Positions 22,772 to 31,103 of a stretch of 43,880 nt of DNA are shown here, piece after piece. The notes below the pieces were generated by a model, which saw only the letters and a program-made list of their open reading frames with translations, did not search any database and was not told where the DNA came from. Source of the DNA: an uncultured Subdoligranulum sp. GTDB taxonomy: Bacteria; Bacillota; Clostridia; Oscillospirales; Ruminococcaceae. Made by a program: the position numbers and the translations under genes. Within the stretch, counting starts at the first letter, position 1. Each line of letters begins with the position of its first letter. Location: positions 1 through 43,880 of the forward strand of contig CAJFFY010000019.1 in NCBI GenBank assembly GCA_904374465.1, written 5' to 3'.

Positions 22772-23197
22772 TTATTCCGCCAGGGTTTTCCCCAGCGCCT
22801 TGCAGGCGTCCAGGGCATCGCCGTCGGGGGAGCCGTTGCAGGTCACCCCGTCGGCCACCAGCACGGCGCCGTCGCCCCGGCAGGTTTCCTGCCAGCTGCG
22901 CATCCACTCGCCGTCGCCCCAGCCGTAGGAACCGAACAGCCCCACCCGCTTGCCGGACAGCTTGCCCTCGCAGGCGGCGAACAGGGGTTCAAACTCGCTC
23001 TCCTCCAGCTGCTCGCAGCCCATGGAGGGGCAGCCGAAGGCCACCCCGTCCAAGGTGTCCAGGGAGGCGGGGTCAAAGGAGGCGCAGGCCAGCAGCGCCA
23101 CCTCGGCTCCCGTATCCCGGGCGCCCTGTGCCACCGCTTCGGCCATGGCCTCGGTGTTGCCGGTGCCGCTCCAATATACCACAGCGATCTTCTTCAT
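22772..23197 (-). CDS. Flavodoxin
   Basis: A 141-residue electron carrier that binds FMN. The phosphate-binding loop is YWSGTGNTEAMA at residues 8-19; GCPSMGCEQLEESEFEPLF and VGLFGSYGWGDGEWMRSW are the two further isoalloxazine-contacting loops. The length is typical of short-chain flavodoxins. The ATG at 23197 has an AAAAGGAGAACCGACT ribosome site. The gene follows a DUF3793 gene by 28 bp in one operon under a promoter with two GTTAG-N6-CTAAC boxes, consistent with induction at low iron when flavodoxin replaces ferredoxin. Confidence 0.94.
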   Translation of the reverse strand: MKKIAVVYWSGTGNTEAMAEAVAQGARDTGAEVALLACASFDPASLDTLDGVAFGCPSMGCEQLEESEFEPLFAACEGKLSGKRVGLFGSYGWGDGEWMRSWQETCRGDGAVLVADGVTCNGSPDGDALDACKALGKTLAE

Positions 23198-23225
23198 AGT
23201 CGGTTCTCCTTTTTCCGTGATGTGT

Positions 23226-23777
23226 TCAGCCGGCCACGGCCAGCCGTTCAATGCCGGTGCCCTCGGCGTAGCGGGCACAGTAGATTTCGGTGCAGCGGCG
23301 GTACCGCCCGAAGATCCGGCGGGCCGCATGCACGTCGCCGTAGACCTTCCAGCAGCCGATGCACTTGAACCCGCACCGGGGACTGCGGATAAATCCCGCC
23401 ACATCCTCGGGCGGGTAGCTGAGAAACAGCCCGATCTCGTGGGGGAAATCCGCCTGTTCCCGCAACCGGCCCATCAGCCGGGCCAGGCAGCGGGCGGGCT
23501 GCTCGCAGCAGTAGCCCCGGGGCGTCAACAAGGCCCGGGCTTCGGGGTGCTGCAGGTCCCGGGCCAGCCGGTCCGGCCGGTACAGATAGACCAGCGCCCG
23601 GTCCTCCTGCCAGCGCAGGGGCATGGCCCGCAGCCCCTTGGGGGCCAGAATGCGGTTCCAGCAGCGCAGACACTCCCGCATGGCGGCCTCGCCCCCAAAG
23701 GGACAGCTGAACAGACTGCCCGTTTTCAGTCCCGCCAGGGTGGGGGCCCCATGGCGGACCAGGACTTCCTCACACAT
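23226..23777 (-). CDS. DUF3793 family protein
   Basis: A 183-residue protein of the DUF3793 family, recognised by FPHEIGLFLSYPPEDVAGFI and CGFKCIGCWKVYGDVHAA, and by the ending of Cys-containing motifs (RYRRCTEIYC). Another Cys pair is seen in LTPRGYCCEQPARCL. The family is common in Clostridia next to flavodoxin and ferrous iron genes, but its reaction is unknown; the Cys clusters suggest metal or cluster binding. The ATG at 23777 follows GGAAAGGAACCC. It is the first gene of the operon with flavodoxin and is controlled by the operators at 23807-23822 and 23871-23886. Confidence 0.88.
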   Translation of the reverse strand: MCEEVLVRHGAPTLAGLKTGSLFSCPFGGEAAMRECLRCWNRILAPKGLRAMPLRWQEDRALVYLYRPDRLARDLQHPEARALLTPRGYCCEQPARCLARLMGRLREQADFPHEIGLFLSYPPEDVAGFIRSPRCGFKCIGCWKVYGDVHAARRIFGRYRRCTEIYCARYAEGTGIERLAVAG

Positions 23778-23806
23778 AGGATGGGTTCCTTTCCGACGAA
23801 TTATTA

Positions 23807-23822
23807 GTTAGTTTTAGCTAAC
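23807..23822. promoter_or_regulatory. GTTAG-N6-CTAAC operator, leader copy
   Basis: GTTAGTTTTAGCTAAC in the 5' leader of the DUF3793 gene. Same 5-6-5 layout as the two sites at 23871 and 24774. Confidence 0.65.
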
Positions 23823-23870
23823 CCCCTGGGAAAGAAAAAAGCCGGCAAAGGGCGGCGTCCGTTCCTCTTG

Positions 23871-23886
23871 GTTAGTCATTTCTAAC
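23871..23886. promoter_or_regulatory. GTTAG-N6-CTAAC operator, promoter copy
   Basis: GTTAGTCATTTCTAAC, beginning ten bases from the -10 box of the DUF3793/flavodoxin promoter. It differs in one position only from the site in front of the ZIP gene. Confidence 0.8.
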
Positions 23887-23895
23887 TACGGTGAC

Positions 23896-23924
23896 AGTAT
23901 AGCATGCCCCGGGCCGCTTGTCAA
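23896..23924 (-). promoter_or_regulatory. Promoter of the DUF3793/flavodoxin operon
   Basis: TTGACA (23919-23924), 17 bp, TATACT (23896-23901) on the minus strand. Confidence 0.88.
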
Positions 23925-23945
23925 GCAGTCCGGGGCGGGATTTTT

Positions 23946-24743
23946 TTACAAAAAGAGCAGCAGGCTGACGGCCATCACCGCCATGCCGCCGATGAGCCCG
24001 TAGAGGGCCAGGTGGTTTTCGCCGTATTCCCGGGCGGCGGGCAGCAGCTCATCAAAAGAGATAAACACCATGATACCGGCCACCCCCGCAAACAGGATGC
24101 CGAAGACCGCGTCGCTCATGAAGGGGCGCAGCACCAGCCAGCCCACCAAGGCACCCAACGGTTCGGCCAGGCCGGAGGCAAAGGAGTAGACGAAGGCCTT
24201 GCCCCGGGAGCCGGTGGCCTGGTAGATGGGCACCGACACAGCGATGCCCTCGGGAATGTTGTGGATGGCGATGGCCGCCACAATGGGCACCGCCAGCCCC
24301 GGCGCCTGCAGGGCGGACACAAAGGTGGCCAATCCTTCGGGGAAATTGTGGATGGCAATGGCCAGGGCGGTAAAAACCCCCATCCGCATAAGGCGGGCGG
24401 GAGCCGGGTCGGCCATGGCCTCGGCCAGCTTGACCTCGTGGGGGTTTTCCCCTTCGGGGATCAGCTTGTCGATAAGGGCAATGACCGCCATGCCGCCGAA
24501 AAAGGCCAGTACGGCAGCGGTGTGCCCGCCCCGGGTGCCCAGGGCGGCGGCCAGGGTGGTCTGGGCCTGGGCCAGAATCTCCACCAGGGAGACATAGATC
24601 ATGACACCGGCGGAAAAGCCCAGCGCCACCGACAGGAATTTGCGGTTGGTGTGGCGGGTGAGCAGGGCGATCAGGCTACCGATGCCGGTGCTCAGCCCGG
24701 CCAGCAGCGTCATGCCGAAGGCCGGCAGAAAGGATGCGTTCAT
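23946..24743 (-). CDS. ZIP family metal (zinc/iron) transporter
   Basis: A 265-residue, eight-helix transporter of the ZIP family, ZupT-like. The two metal-binding helices carry HNFPEG at 132-137 and HNIPEG at 161-166, the binuclear metal site of the family. A His-containing loop (NPHEVKLAEAMADP) lies before them. The start ATG at 24743 (MNASFLPAFGMTLLAG) follows a CCGGAGGTGTCCCTG ribosome site; the longer frame would cover the operator. It imports divalent metals from outside into the cytoplasm. Control by the GTTAG-N6-CTAAC box at 24774-24789 is likely, shared with the flavodoxin operon, which favours iron or manganese as signal. Confidence 0.93.
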   Translation of the reverse strand: MNASFLPAFGMTLLAGLSTGIGSLIALLTRHTNRKFLSVALGFSAGVMIYVSLVEILAQAQTTLAAALGTRGGHTAAVLAFFGGMAVIALIDKLIPEGENPHEVKLAEAMADPAPARLMRMGVFTALAIAIHNFPEGLATFVSALQAPGLAVPIVAAIAIHNIPEGIAVSVPIYQATGSRGKAFVYSFASGLAEPLGALVGWLVLRPFMSDAVFGILFAGVAGIMVFISFDELLPAAREYGENHLALYGLIGGMAVMAVSLLLFL

Positions 24744-24773
24744 CAGGGACACCTCCGGAAGAAGTTCTCTTGC

Positions 24774-24789
24774 GTTAGTCATATCTAAC
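24774..24789. promoter_or_regulatory. GTTAG-N6-CTAAC operator of the ZIP gene
   Basis: GTTAGTCATATCTAAC, a near copy (15 of 16 bases) of the site at 23871-23886 and located the same way just downstream of the -10. Confidence 0.8.
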
Positions 24790-24798
24790 GAAGGGCTC

Positions 24799-24828
24799 AT
24801 TCTACCACGGCGGCGCCGGCCCTGTCAA
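24799..24828 (-). promoter_or_regulatory. Promoter of the ZIP gene
   Basis: TTGACA (24823-24828), 18 bp, TAGAAT (24799-24804). Confidence 0.8.
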
Positions 24829-24837
24829 GGACCCGGG

Positions 24838-26190
24838 TCACAGACGGTCCCGGGGCAGGGTGCGGAAGAACTTTGCCATGGGCAGGCATCCGGCCAGGTC
24901 GGCAATGACCCATCCGATGGGGATGGACACCCAGATGCCGGCGGCGCCCAGGGCCGGAATGGCCGACAGGGCGTAGGCCAGCACCACCCGCAGCCCCAGC
25001 GAGATGACGGTGAGTACCACCGACATGCCGGGGCGCTCGATGGCCCGGTAGAAGCCGTAAAGCAGAAACAGCAGGGCGATCAGGCAGTAGAAGGCCCCCT
25101 CGGTGCGCAGGTACTGCACCCCCACGGCCAGGATCTCGGTTTCCTCGGGCCGCACAAAGAGCAGCATCAGCGGCCGGGCCAGCACAAAGACCACGGCGGA
25201 CACAGCCACGCCGAAGAGCATGCTGACGGTGACGGCGGTGCGGGTGCCGCGGCGGATGCGGTCATACCGGCCGGCGCCGAAGTTCTGGGCGATGAAGGTG
25301 GAGAAGGCGTTGCCGAAATCCTGCACCGGCATATAGGCGAAGGAGTCGATTTTGACCGCCGCCGCAAAGGCCGCCATGACGGCGGGGCCAAAGCTGTTGA
25401 CCCGGCCCTGGACCATCAGGATGCCGAAGTTCATGATGGACTGCTGGGCCCCTGTTATAAAGGAAAGACGGAACAGATGCCCGGCGCAGGGACCGTCCCA
25501 CCGGGCGTCGGCCCGGCCCAGCCGCAGGTCCCGCCGGGTGGCCAGGGCATAGAGGCAGAGCCCCAGCCCGGACAGCCACTGGGCGATGACGGTGGCGCCG
25601 GCGGCGCCGGCCACACCCCAGCCCAGCCCCAGCACAAAGGCCAGGTCCAGCACGATGTTGAGCAGCGCCGAAAAGCCCAGAAAGACCAGCGGCCGCACCG
25701 AGTCCCCCACCGCCCGCAGCAGGCAGGCGTAGTAGTTGTACAGGAAGGTGCCGCCGATGCCCGCAAAGATCACCAGCAGGTAGGTACGCATGAGGCCGCG
25801 CACGGCCACCGGCACCTGCAGCAGCCAGAGGATGGGGTCAATGAGCAGGAACACCGCCAGGTTGAGCACCACGGCGGCGCCGCCGATCATACACAGGGAG
25901 AGGAAGATTTCCCGCCGCATGCGGTCGCCGTCCCCCCGCCCGTAGGAGATGGACACCGCCACCCCGCTGCCCATGGACAGGCCCAGCAGGATGGAGGTGA
26001 GGAAGGTCATCAGGGTATAGGCCGACCCCACGGCGGCCAGGGCGTCGGCGCCCACATACCGCCCCACAATGAGGGTATCGGCGATGTTGTACAGCTGCTG
26101 CAGCAGGTTGCCGGCCATCATGGGCAGGGCAAAGCGCAGCAGCGTGGGGGTGATGGGCCCTTCGGTGAGGGTCCGGGCGTTGGCTTGCAT
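24838..26190 (-). CDS. MATE family efflux transporter
   Basis: A 450-residue, twelve-helix exporter. MQANARTLTEGPITPTLLRF is the typical start of the NorM/DinF-like MATE group, followed by LLQQLYNIADTLIVGRYVG and AAVGSAYTLMTFL. The second half repeats the fold (SIMNFGILMVQGRVNSFGP, FSTFIAQNFGAGRYDRIRRG). These proteins expel cationic drugs or metabolites using a Na+ or H+ gradient. The ATG at 26190 follows CCAGGAGGTGCG. It has its own promoter and does not form an operon with the ZIP gene. Substrate unknown. Confidence 0.93.
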   Translation of the reverse strand: MQANARTLTEGPITPTLLRFALPMMAGNLLQQLYNIADTLIVGRYVGADALAAVGSAYTLMTFLTSILLGLSMGSGVAVSISYGRGDGDRMRREIFLSLCMIGGAAVVLNLAVFLLIDPILWLLQVPVAVRGLMRTYLLVIFAGIGGTFLYNYYACLLRAVGDSVRPLVFLGFSALLNIVLDLAFVLGLGWGVAGAAGATVIAQWLSGLGLCLYALATRRDLRLGRADARWDGPCAGHLFRLSFITGAQQSIMNFGILMVQGRVNSFGPAVMAAFAAAVKIDSFAYMPVQDFGNAFSTFIAQNFGAGRYDRIRRGTRTAVTVSMLFGVAVSAVVFVLARPLMLLFVRPEETEILAVGVQYLRTEGAFYCLIALLFLLYGFYRAIERPGMSVVLTVISLGLRVVLAYALSAIPALGAAGIWVSIPIGWVIADLAGCLPMAKFFRTLPRDRL

Positions 26191-26235
26191 GGGGTACGCA
26201 CCTCCTGGTTGGTCGGCCCGGGGACCGCCTTTCCT

Positions 26236-26264
26236 ATCATAGGCCAAAACCCCGCCCGCCGCAA
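26236..26264 (-). promoter_or_regulatory. Promoter of the MATE gene
   Basis: TTGCGG (26259-26264), 17 bp, TATGAT (26236-26241). Confidence 0.65.
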
Positions 26265-26276
26265 GGGGGGCGCCGC

Positions 26277-26305
26277 AAAAAAAGACGGATCCGTCAGGGT
26301 CCGTC
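26277..26305 (-). terminator. Terminator of the LysR gene
   Basis: GACGGA/TCCGTC stem (26300-26305 with 26284-26289) followed by seven T on the minus strand; the stem overlaps the stop codon. Confidence 0.7.
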
Positions 26306-27196
26306 CGTTCCGTTGTTCAGGTCGGCAAAATGGGCAATGAATTCCTTGGTGTAGTCATCCTTGCCCTGCTTGCGGCAGGCCAGCCCGAAGGACACCGGCG
26401 GGCAGTCCGGCGCAAAGGGACGGCGCACCAGCGTGTCGGGCAGATCCTCGGTGTAAAACTCCGGGAAAATCGCCACGCCGTAGCCGCATTCCGCCAGCAG
26501 GATGCCCGCCCGGTCACTCTCGCAGTGGATGTCCATCTGGTTCTGCCCGTGGGCGATGATCCAGTCCCGCAGCCGGCTGCTCTGCTCAAAGGGCACCATA
26601 CGGGGGTGCAGCGTCAGGATGCGCTGGTCCTGCAAATCCGCAAAGGTCAGGCTGGGCCGGGCGGCCAGGGGGGTATCCTTGGGCAGCACCGCAAACAGCC
26701 GGGCCTCGGCCATGGGGTGGAACTGGCAGTTGGGCAGCTTGTAGATCATGTTGCGGGTGCACAGCATCACGTCCAGCTGCTCGGCCTCAAACATCTTTTT
26801 CAGGCTGAAGTAGTCCTGCACATGCAGAATGGGGCTGAACCCCGGGTATTTTTCCCCCAGATGCCGCAGCGGCGCCTTCAGGTAGCGCAGTTCGGTGCTG
26901 CTGGTGCAACCGATGTGAAACAGCCGCACCTGGGTGTGGCTGGCATCGTGGAGCTTTTTCTGGGCAATCTCGATCTTGGCCAGAATCTCCTTGGCGTCGT
27001 TGTAGAACCCGCGCCCGGCGTCGGTCAGCCGGACCATCTTGGAATTGCGGATGAGCAGCGGCGTGCCCAGCTCCGCCTCCAGGGTCTGGATGTGATGGGT
27101 CACGGTGGGGGGTGACAGGAACAGATCCTCCGCCGCCTTGGTAAAGTTCAGCCGGTCCGCCACACAGACGAAACACAACAGCTGCTGGGTATTCAT
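26294..27196 (-). CDS. LysR family transcriptional regulator
   Basis: A 300-residue regulator. Residues 1-60 form the winged helix (MNTQQLLCFVCVADRLNFTK, AAEDLFLSPPTVTHHIQTLE), and residues 90-290 the periplasmic-binding-like effector domain (LFHIGCTSSTELRYLKAP, DRAGILLAECGYGVAIFPEF). The ATG at 27196 follows AAAGGGGACCTGCC. It is divergent to the ABC exporter genes with 177 bp between the starts, so these genes are the likely targets besides itself. The ligand is not known. Confidence 0.94.
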   Translation of the reverse strand: MNTQQLLCFVCVADRLNFTKAAEDLFLSPPTVTHHIQTLEAELGTPLLIRNSKMVRLTDAGRGFYNDAKEILAKIEIAQKKLHDASHTQVRLFHIGCTSSTELRYLKAPLRHLGEKYPGFSPILHVQDYFSLKKMFEAEQLDVMLCTRNMIYKLPNCQFHPMAEARLFAVLPKDTPLAARPSLTFADLQDQRILTLHPRMVPFEQSSRLRDWIIAHGQNQMDIHCESDRAGILLAECGYGVAIFPEFYTEDLPDTLVRRPFAPDCPPVSFGLACRKQGKDDYTKEFIAHFADLNNGTDGP

Positions 27197-27227
27197 GGCA
27201 GGTCCCCTTTCTGTGGCTAACAGGTTC

Positions 27228-27256
27228 AGTATACCCCACCTTTTTATATTTTGCAA
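27228..27256 (-). promoter_or_regulatory. Promoter of the LysR gene
   Basis: TTGCAA (27251-27256), 17 bp, TATACT (27228-27233). Confidence 0.75.
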
Positions 27257-27298
27257 TATTTCATTCGATATTTACTAACGTCGAACAAACTTTTGAAA

Positions 27299-27327
27299 TT
27301 CTCAATCCACCCGGGTCGTGCTATAAT
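27299..27327 (+). promoter_or_regulatory. Promoter of the ABC exporter operon
   Basis: TATAAT (27322-27327) with TTCTCA (27299-27304) at 17 bp. The weak -35 would fit an activated promoter, for example by the divergent LysR protein. Confidence 0.65.
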
Positions 27328-27373
27328 CCTTTACCGTAAAGAAGTATTTTCCGATTTCAAAGGAGTGAAGAAA

Positions 27374-29113
27374 GTGAAGACTGTATTGCAGCAACTCAAA
27401 CAGTACAAACGCAATGCCTGGACCTGCATCGGTCTGACCGCCCTGGAAGTGGTGATGGAGATTCTGCTTCCCTTCGTCACGGCCCACATCATCGACGACG
27501 GTCTGCAGGCGGCCAACCTGGGAGCGGTCTACCGGTACGGCGCCCTGATGATTGTCATGGCCTTCATCAGCCTGGCCTGCGGTGCCTTCGCCGGCAAGGC
27601 GGCGGCCGCGGCCTCGTCGGGGCTGGCCGCCAACCTGCGGGAAGCCATCTATGCCCGCATCCAGACCTTTTCCTTTTCCAACATTGACAAATTCAGCGTG
27701 CCGGGCCTGGTCACCCGTATGACCACCGACATCACCAACGTGCAGAACGCCTTCATGATGGTCATCCGCGTGGCGGTACGCAGCCCGCTGACCCTGGTGT
27801 TCAGCTACGCCATGTGTATCTACATCAGCCCGCGGCTCAGCGCCATGTTCTTCATCGCGGTGATCTTCCTGGTGGCGGTCATCGGTTCCATCATGGTGGT
27901 GACGCTGCGCATCTTCAACGAGGTGTTCCAGAAATACGATGACCTGAACGCCAGCGTGCAGGAGAATATCTCGGCCATCCGGGTGGTCAAGGCCTTCGTC
28001 CGGGAACGGTACGAGAACGATAAGTTCAGCAAGGCTTCGGGCAACCTCTACCGGCTGTTCGTCAAGGCCGAAGGGCTGCTGGCCTTCAACAACCCGGCCA
28101 TGATGGTGGCCGTCTATTTCTGCATCATCTCGGTGTCCTGGCTGGGCGCCCAGTTCATTGTGGGCGGCAGCATGACCACCGGCGACCTGACCAGCCTGTT
28201 CAGCTACATCATGGCGCTCCTCATGAGCCTGATGATGCTGTCCATGGTGGTGGTCATGATCAGCATGTCGCTGGCCAGCATCCGCCGTATCAGCGAGGTG
28301 CTCACCGAGACCCCCGACCTCCACGACCCCGAGAACCCGGTCACCGAGGTGGCGGACGGCAGCATCGACTTTGACCACGTGAACTTCTCCTACAAGCACG
28401 GCAGCGGCAAGAACGCCCTGTCGGACATCGACCTGCACATCCGTTCCGGCGAGACCATCGGCGTCATCGGCGGCACCGGTTCGGGCAAATCCAGCCTGGT
28501 GAACCTGATCTGCCGGCTGTACGACGTGGACACCGGCGCCGTCAGGGTGGGCGGCCTGGACGTGCGCCGCTACGACATGGAGGCCCTGCGCAACCAGGTG
28601 TCGGTGGTACTGCAGAAGAACACCCTGTTCTCGGGCACGATTCTCGACAACCTGCGCTGGGGCAACCCCGACGCCACCGACGAGGAGTGCATCGCCGCCT
28701 GCAAGGCTGCCTGTGCCGATGAGTTCATCGACCGCATGCCCGACGGCTACCACACCCGCATCGAGCGGGGCGGCAACAATGTGTCGGGCGGCCAGAAGCA
28801 GCGCCTCTGCATCGCCCGCGCCCTGCTGAAGAAACCCAAGGTGCTGATCCTGGACGACTCCACCAGCGCGGTGGACACCGCCACCGACGCCAAGATCCGG
28901 GCGGCCTTTGCCAAGACCATTCCCGGCACCACCAAGATCATCATTGCCCAGCGCATTTCCAGCGTGCAGGACGCCGACCGCATCCTGGTACTGGACGGCG
29001 GCAAGATCAACGCCTTTGACACCCACGAAAACCTGCTCAAGACCAACGCCATCTACCAGGAGATCTACGAGTCCCAGGTCAAGGGCGGCGGCGACTTCGA
29101 CCAGCCGGCCTGA
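27374..29113 (+). CDS. ABC exporter, fused membrane/ATPase subunit with degenerate site
   Basis: A 579-residue half-transporter starting with GTG at 27374 (encoded as MKTVLQQLKQYKRNAWTC), eight bases after an AAAGGAG ribosome site; longer frames would cross the promoter. Six helices occupy residues 15-310. The ATPase domain has Walker A GGTGSGKSSL, signature NVSGGQKQRL and Walker B LILDDSTSAVD. The catalytic Glu of Walker B is replaced by Asp, as in one partner of heterodimeric exporters such as TM287/288 or BmrCD. The second subunit follows after 14 bp. Drug, lipid or peptide export is typical; the substrate is unknown. Confidence 0.93.
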   Translation: MKTVLQQLKQYKRNAWTCIGLTALEVVMEILLPFVTAHIIDDGLQAANLGAVYRYGALMIVMAFISLACGAFAGKAAAAASSGLAANLREAIYARIQTFSFSNIDKFSVPGLVTRMTTDITNVQNAFMMVIRVAVRSPLTLVFSYAMCIYISPRLSAMFFIAVIFLVAVIGSIMVVTLRIFNEVFQKYDDLNASVQENISAIRVVKAFVRERYENDKFSKASGNLYRLFVKAEGLLAFNNPAMMVAVYFCIISVSWLGAQFIVGGSMTTGDLTSLFSYIMALLMSLMMLSMVVVMISMSLASIRRISEVLTETPDLHDPENPVTEVADGSIDFDHVNFSYKHGSGKNALSDIDLHIRSGETIGVIGGTGSGKSSLVNLICRLYDVDTGAVRVGGLDVRRYDMEALRNQVSVVLQKNTLFSGTILDNLRWGNPDATDEECIAACKAACADEFIDRMPDGYHTRIERGGNNVSGGQKQRLCIARALLKKPKVLILDDSTSAVDTATDAKIRAAFAKTIPGTTKIIIAQRISSVQDADRILVLDGGKINAFDTHENLLKTNAIYQEIYESQVKGGGDFDQPA

Positions 29114-29127
29114 AAGGAGGATTTGCC

Positions 29128-31017
29128 ATGAAACAACCCAACGGGGCCCGTCCGGCACCCATGAAGGTGCTCAACCGGGTTCTGCGCTATATGCTGCATT
29201 ATTATGCCCTGCCCTTTGCGCTGGTCATCGCCTGCATTCTGGTCACGGCGGTGGCCACCGTCACCGGCGCCACCTTCCCCCAGACGCTGGTGGACGACTA
29301 CATCCTGCCCATGCTCAACACCGGCTCCACCGACTTTTCCGGCCTGGCGGCCAGCCTGATCCGCCTGGCCTGCATCCTGGCGGTGGGCGTGGTCACGGCT
29401 TTTGCCTACAACCGCATCATGGTCTCGGTCAGCCAGGGCACCATGCGGCGGCTGCGCAACGAGCTGTTCCACAAGATGGAATCACTGCCCATCGCCTACT
29501 TCGACACCCACGCCCATGGTGACATCATGTCGGTGTACACCAACGACATCGACACCCTGCGCCAGTTGCTGAGCCAGAGCATTCCCCAGATCATCAACAC
29601 CAGCGTGACGATGATCGCCACCCTCATCACGATGATCCTGCTCAACCCGGCGCTCACCGTCATCTCGCTGCTGACGGCCTGTGTCATGGTGCTGGTCACC
29701 GTCAACTTCTCCAAGCTGTCCGGCAAATACTACGCCCAACAGCAGCGGGACCTGGGCCTGGTGGACGGCTTCATCGAGGAGATGCTGGACGGCCAGAAGG
29801 TGGTCAAGGTCTTCTGCCACGAGGAAGCCGCCCTGCGGGATTTCCGCGCCGTCAACGACCAGCTGCGGGACAGTGCCGACAAGGCCAACCGCTACGCCAA
29901 CCTGCTCATGCCCATCAACGCCAACATCGGCTGGATCAGCTACGTGCTGGTGGCCATTGTGGGCGCGGTGCTGGGCATCAACGGGCTGGCCGGGGTCACC
30001 CTGGGCACCGTCATCACCTTTGTGGGGCTGAACAAGAGCTTCACCAACCCCATCACCCAGATCAGCCAGCAGGTCAACTTTGTGGTCACGGCGGCAGCCG
30101 GTGCCCAGCGTGTCTTTGACCTGATGGACCAGACCCCCGAAACCGACGACGGCTACGTGGAGTTGGTCAACGCCCAGGAGGAGGCGGACGGCAGCCTGCG
30201 CCCGGTGGATCACCGCACCAACGTCTGGGCCTGGAAGCATCCCCACAAGGCGGACGGCACCGTCACCTACACCAAGCTGGAAGGCAGCGTGGTGCTGGAC
30301 GATGTGGACTTCGGCTATACGCCGGAAAAACTGGTGCTGCACAACATCAGCCTGTGGGCCAAACCGGGCCAGAAGATCGCCTTTGTGGGCGCCACCGGCG
30401 CCGGCAAGACCACCATCACCAACCTGATCAACCGCTTCTACGACATTGCGGACGGCAAAATCCGCTATGACGGCATCAACATCAACAAGATCAAGAAGGA
30501 CGACCTGCGCCGCAGCCTGGGCATTGTGCTGCAGGACACCCACCTGTTCACCGGCACGGTCATGGAGAACATCCGCTACGGCAACCTGGAGGCCACCGAC
30601 GAGGAGTGCATCGCCGCCGCTAGACTGGCCAACGCCGACGACTTCATCCGCCGCCTGCCCGACGGCTACAACACGATGCTCACCGGCGACGGCGCCAACC
30701 TGAGCCAGGGCCAGCGCCAGCTGCTGGCCATTGCCCGGGCGGCGGTGGCCGACCCGCCAGTGCTGATCCTGGACGAGGCCACCTCCTCCATCGACACCCG
30801 CACCGAGAAGCTGGTCCAGGACGGCATGGACGCCCTGATGACGGGGCGCACCACCTTTGTCATCGCCCACCGTCTGTCCACCGTGCGCAACTCGGACTGC
30901 ATCATGGTCATGGAGCAGGGCCGCATCATCGAGCGCGGCACCCACGACGAACTCATCGCCAAACACGGCAAGTATTACCAGCTGTACACCGGCAACTTTG
31001 CCGAGGAACCGGCCTGA
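29128..31017 (+). CDS. ABC exporter, fused membrane/ATPase subunit with catalytic site
   Basis: A 629-residue half-transporter, partner of the preceding gene. The ATG at 29128 follows a perfect AAAGGAGGATTTGCC ribosome site. Six helices occupy roughly residues 20-330. The ATPase part shows Walker A GATGAGKTTI, signature LSQGQRQLLAIARAA and a canonical Walker B LILDEATSSID with the catalytic Glu, plus the switch His in FVIAHRLSTV. A longer linker (residues 335-390, with HRTNVWAWKHPHKADG) separates membrane and ATPase domains, as is typical for this group of second subunits. The pair forms one heterodimeric exporter. Confidence 0.93.
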   Translation: MKQPNGARPAPMKVLNRVLRYMLHYYALPFALVIACILVTAVATVTGATFPQTLVDDYILPMLNTGSTDFSGLAASLIRLACILAVGVVTAFAYNRIMVSVSQGTMRRLRNELFHKMESLPIAYFDTHAHGDIMSVYTNDIDTLRQLLSQSIPQIINTSVTMIATLITMILLNPALTVISLLTACVMVLVTVNFSKLSGKYYAQQQRDLGLVDGFIEEMLDGQKVVKVFCHEEAALRDFRAVNDQLRDSADKANRYANLLMPINANIGWISYVLVAIVGAVLGINGLAGVTLGTVITFVGLNKSFTNPITQISQQVNFVVTAAAGAQRVFDLMDQTPETDDGYVELVNAQEEADGSLRPVDHRTNVWAWKHPHKADGTVTYTKLEGSVVLDDVDFGYTPEKLVLHNISLWAKPGQKIAFVGATGAGKTTITNLINRFYDIADGKIRYDGININKIKKDDLRRSLGIVLQDTHLFTGTVMENIRYGNLEATDEECIAAARLANADDFIRRLPDGYNTMLTGDGANLSQGQRQLLAIARAAVADPPVLILDEATSSIDTRTEKLVQDGMDALMTGRTTFVIAHRLSTVRNSDCIMVMEQGRIIERGTHDELIAKHGKYYQLYTGNFAEEPA

Positions 31018-31048
31018 GCCGCCTTCCCCGCCGAAGAAAATGCATACA

Positions 31049-31086
31049 AAAAGGGCCGTACCCCTTGTCCGGGGGCACGGCCCTTT
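31049..31086. terminator. Bidirectional terminator between convergent genes
   Basis: AAGGGCCGT (31051-31059) pairs with ACGGCCCTT (31077-31085), with an inner CCCC/GGGG stem. T-runs exist on both sides, serving the exporter operon and the convergent small gene. Confidence 0.8.
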
Positions 31087-31103
31087 CGGTTGTGGGTTGG
31101 GGT

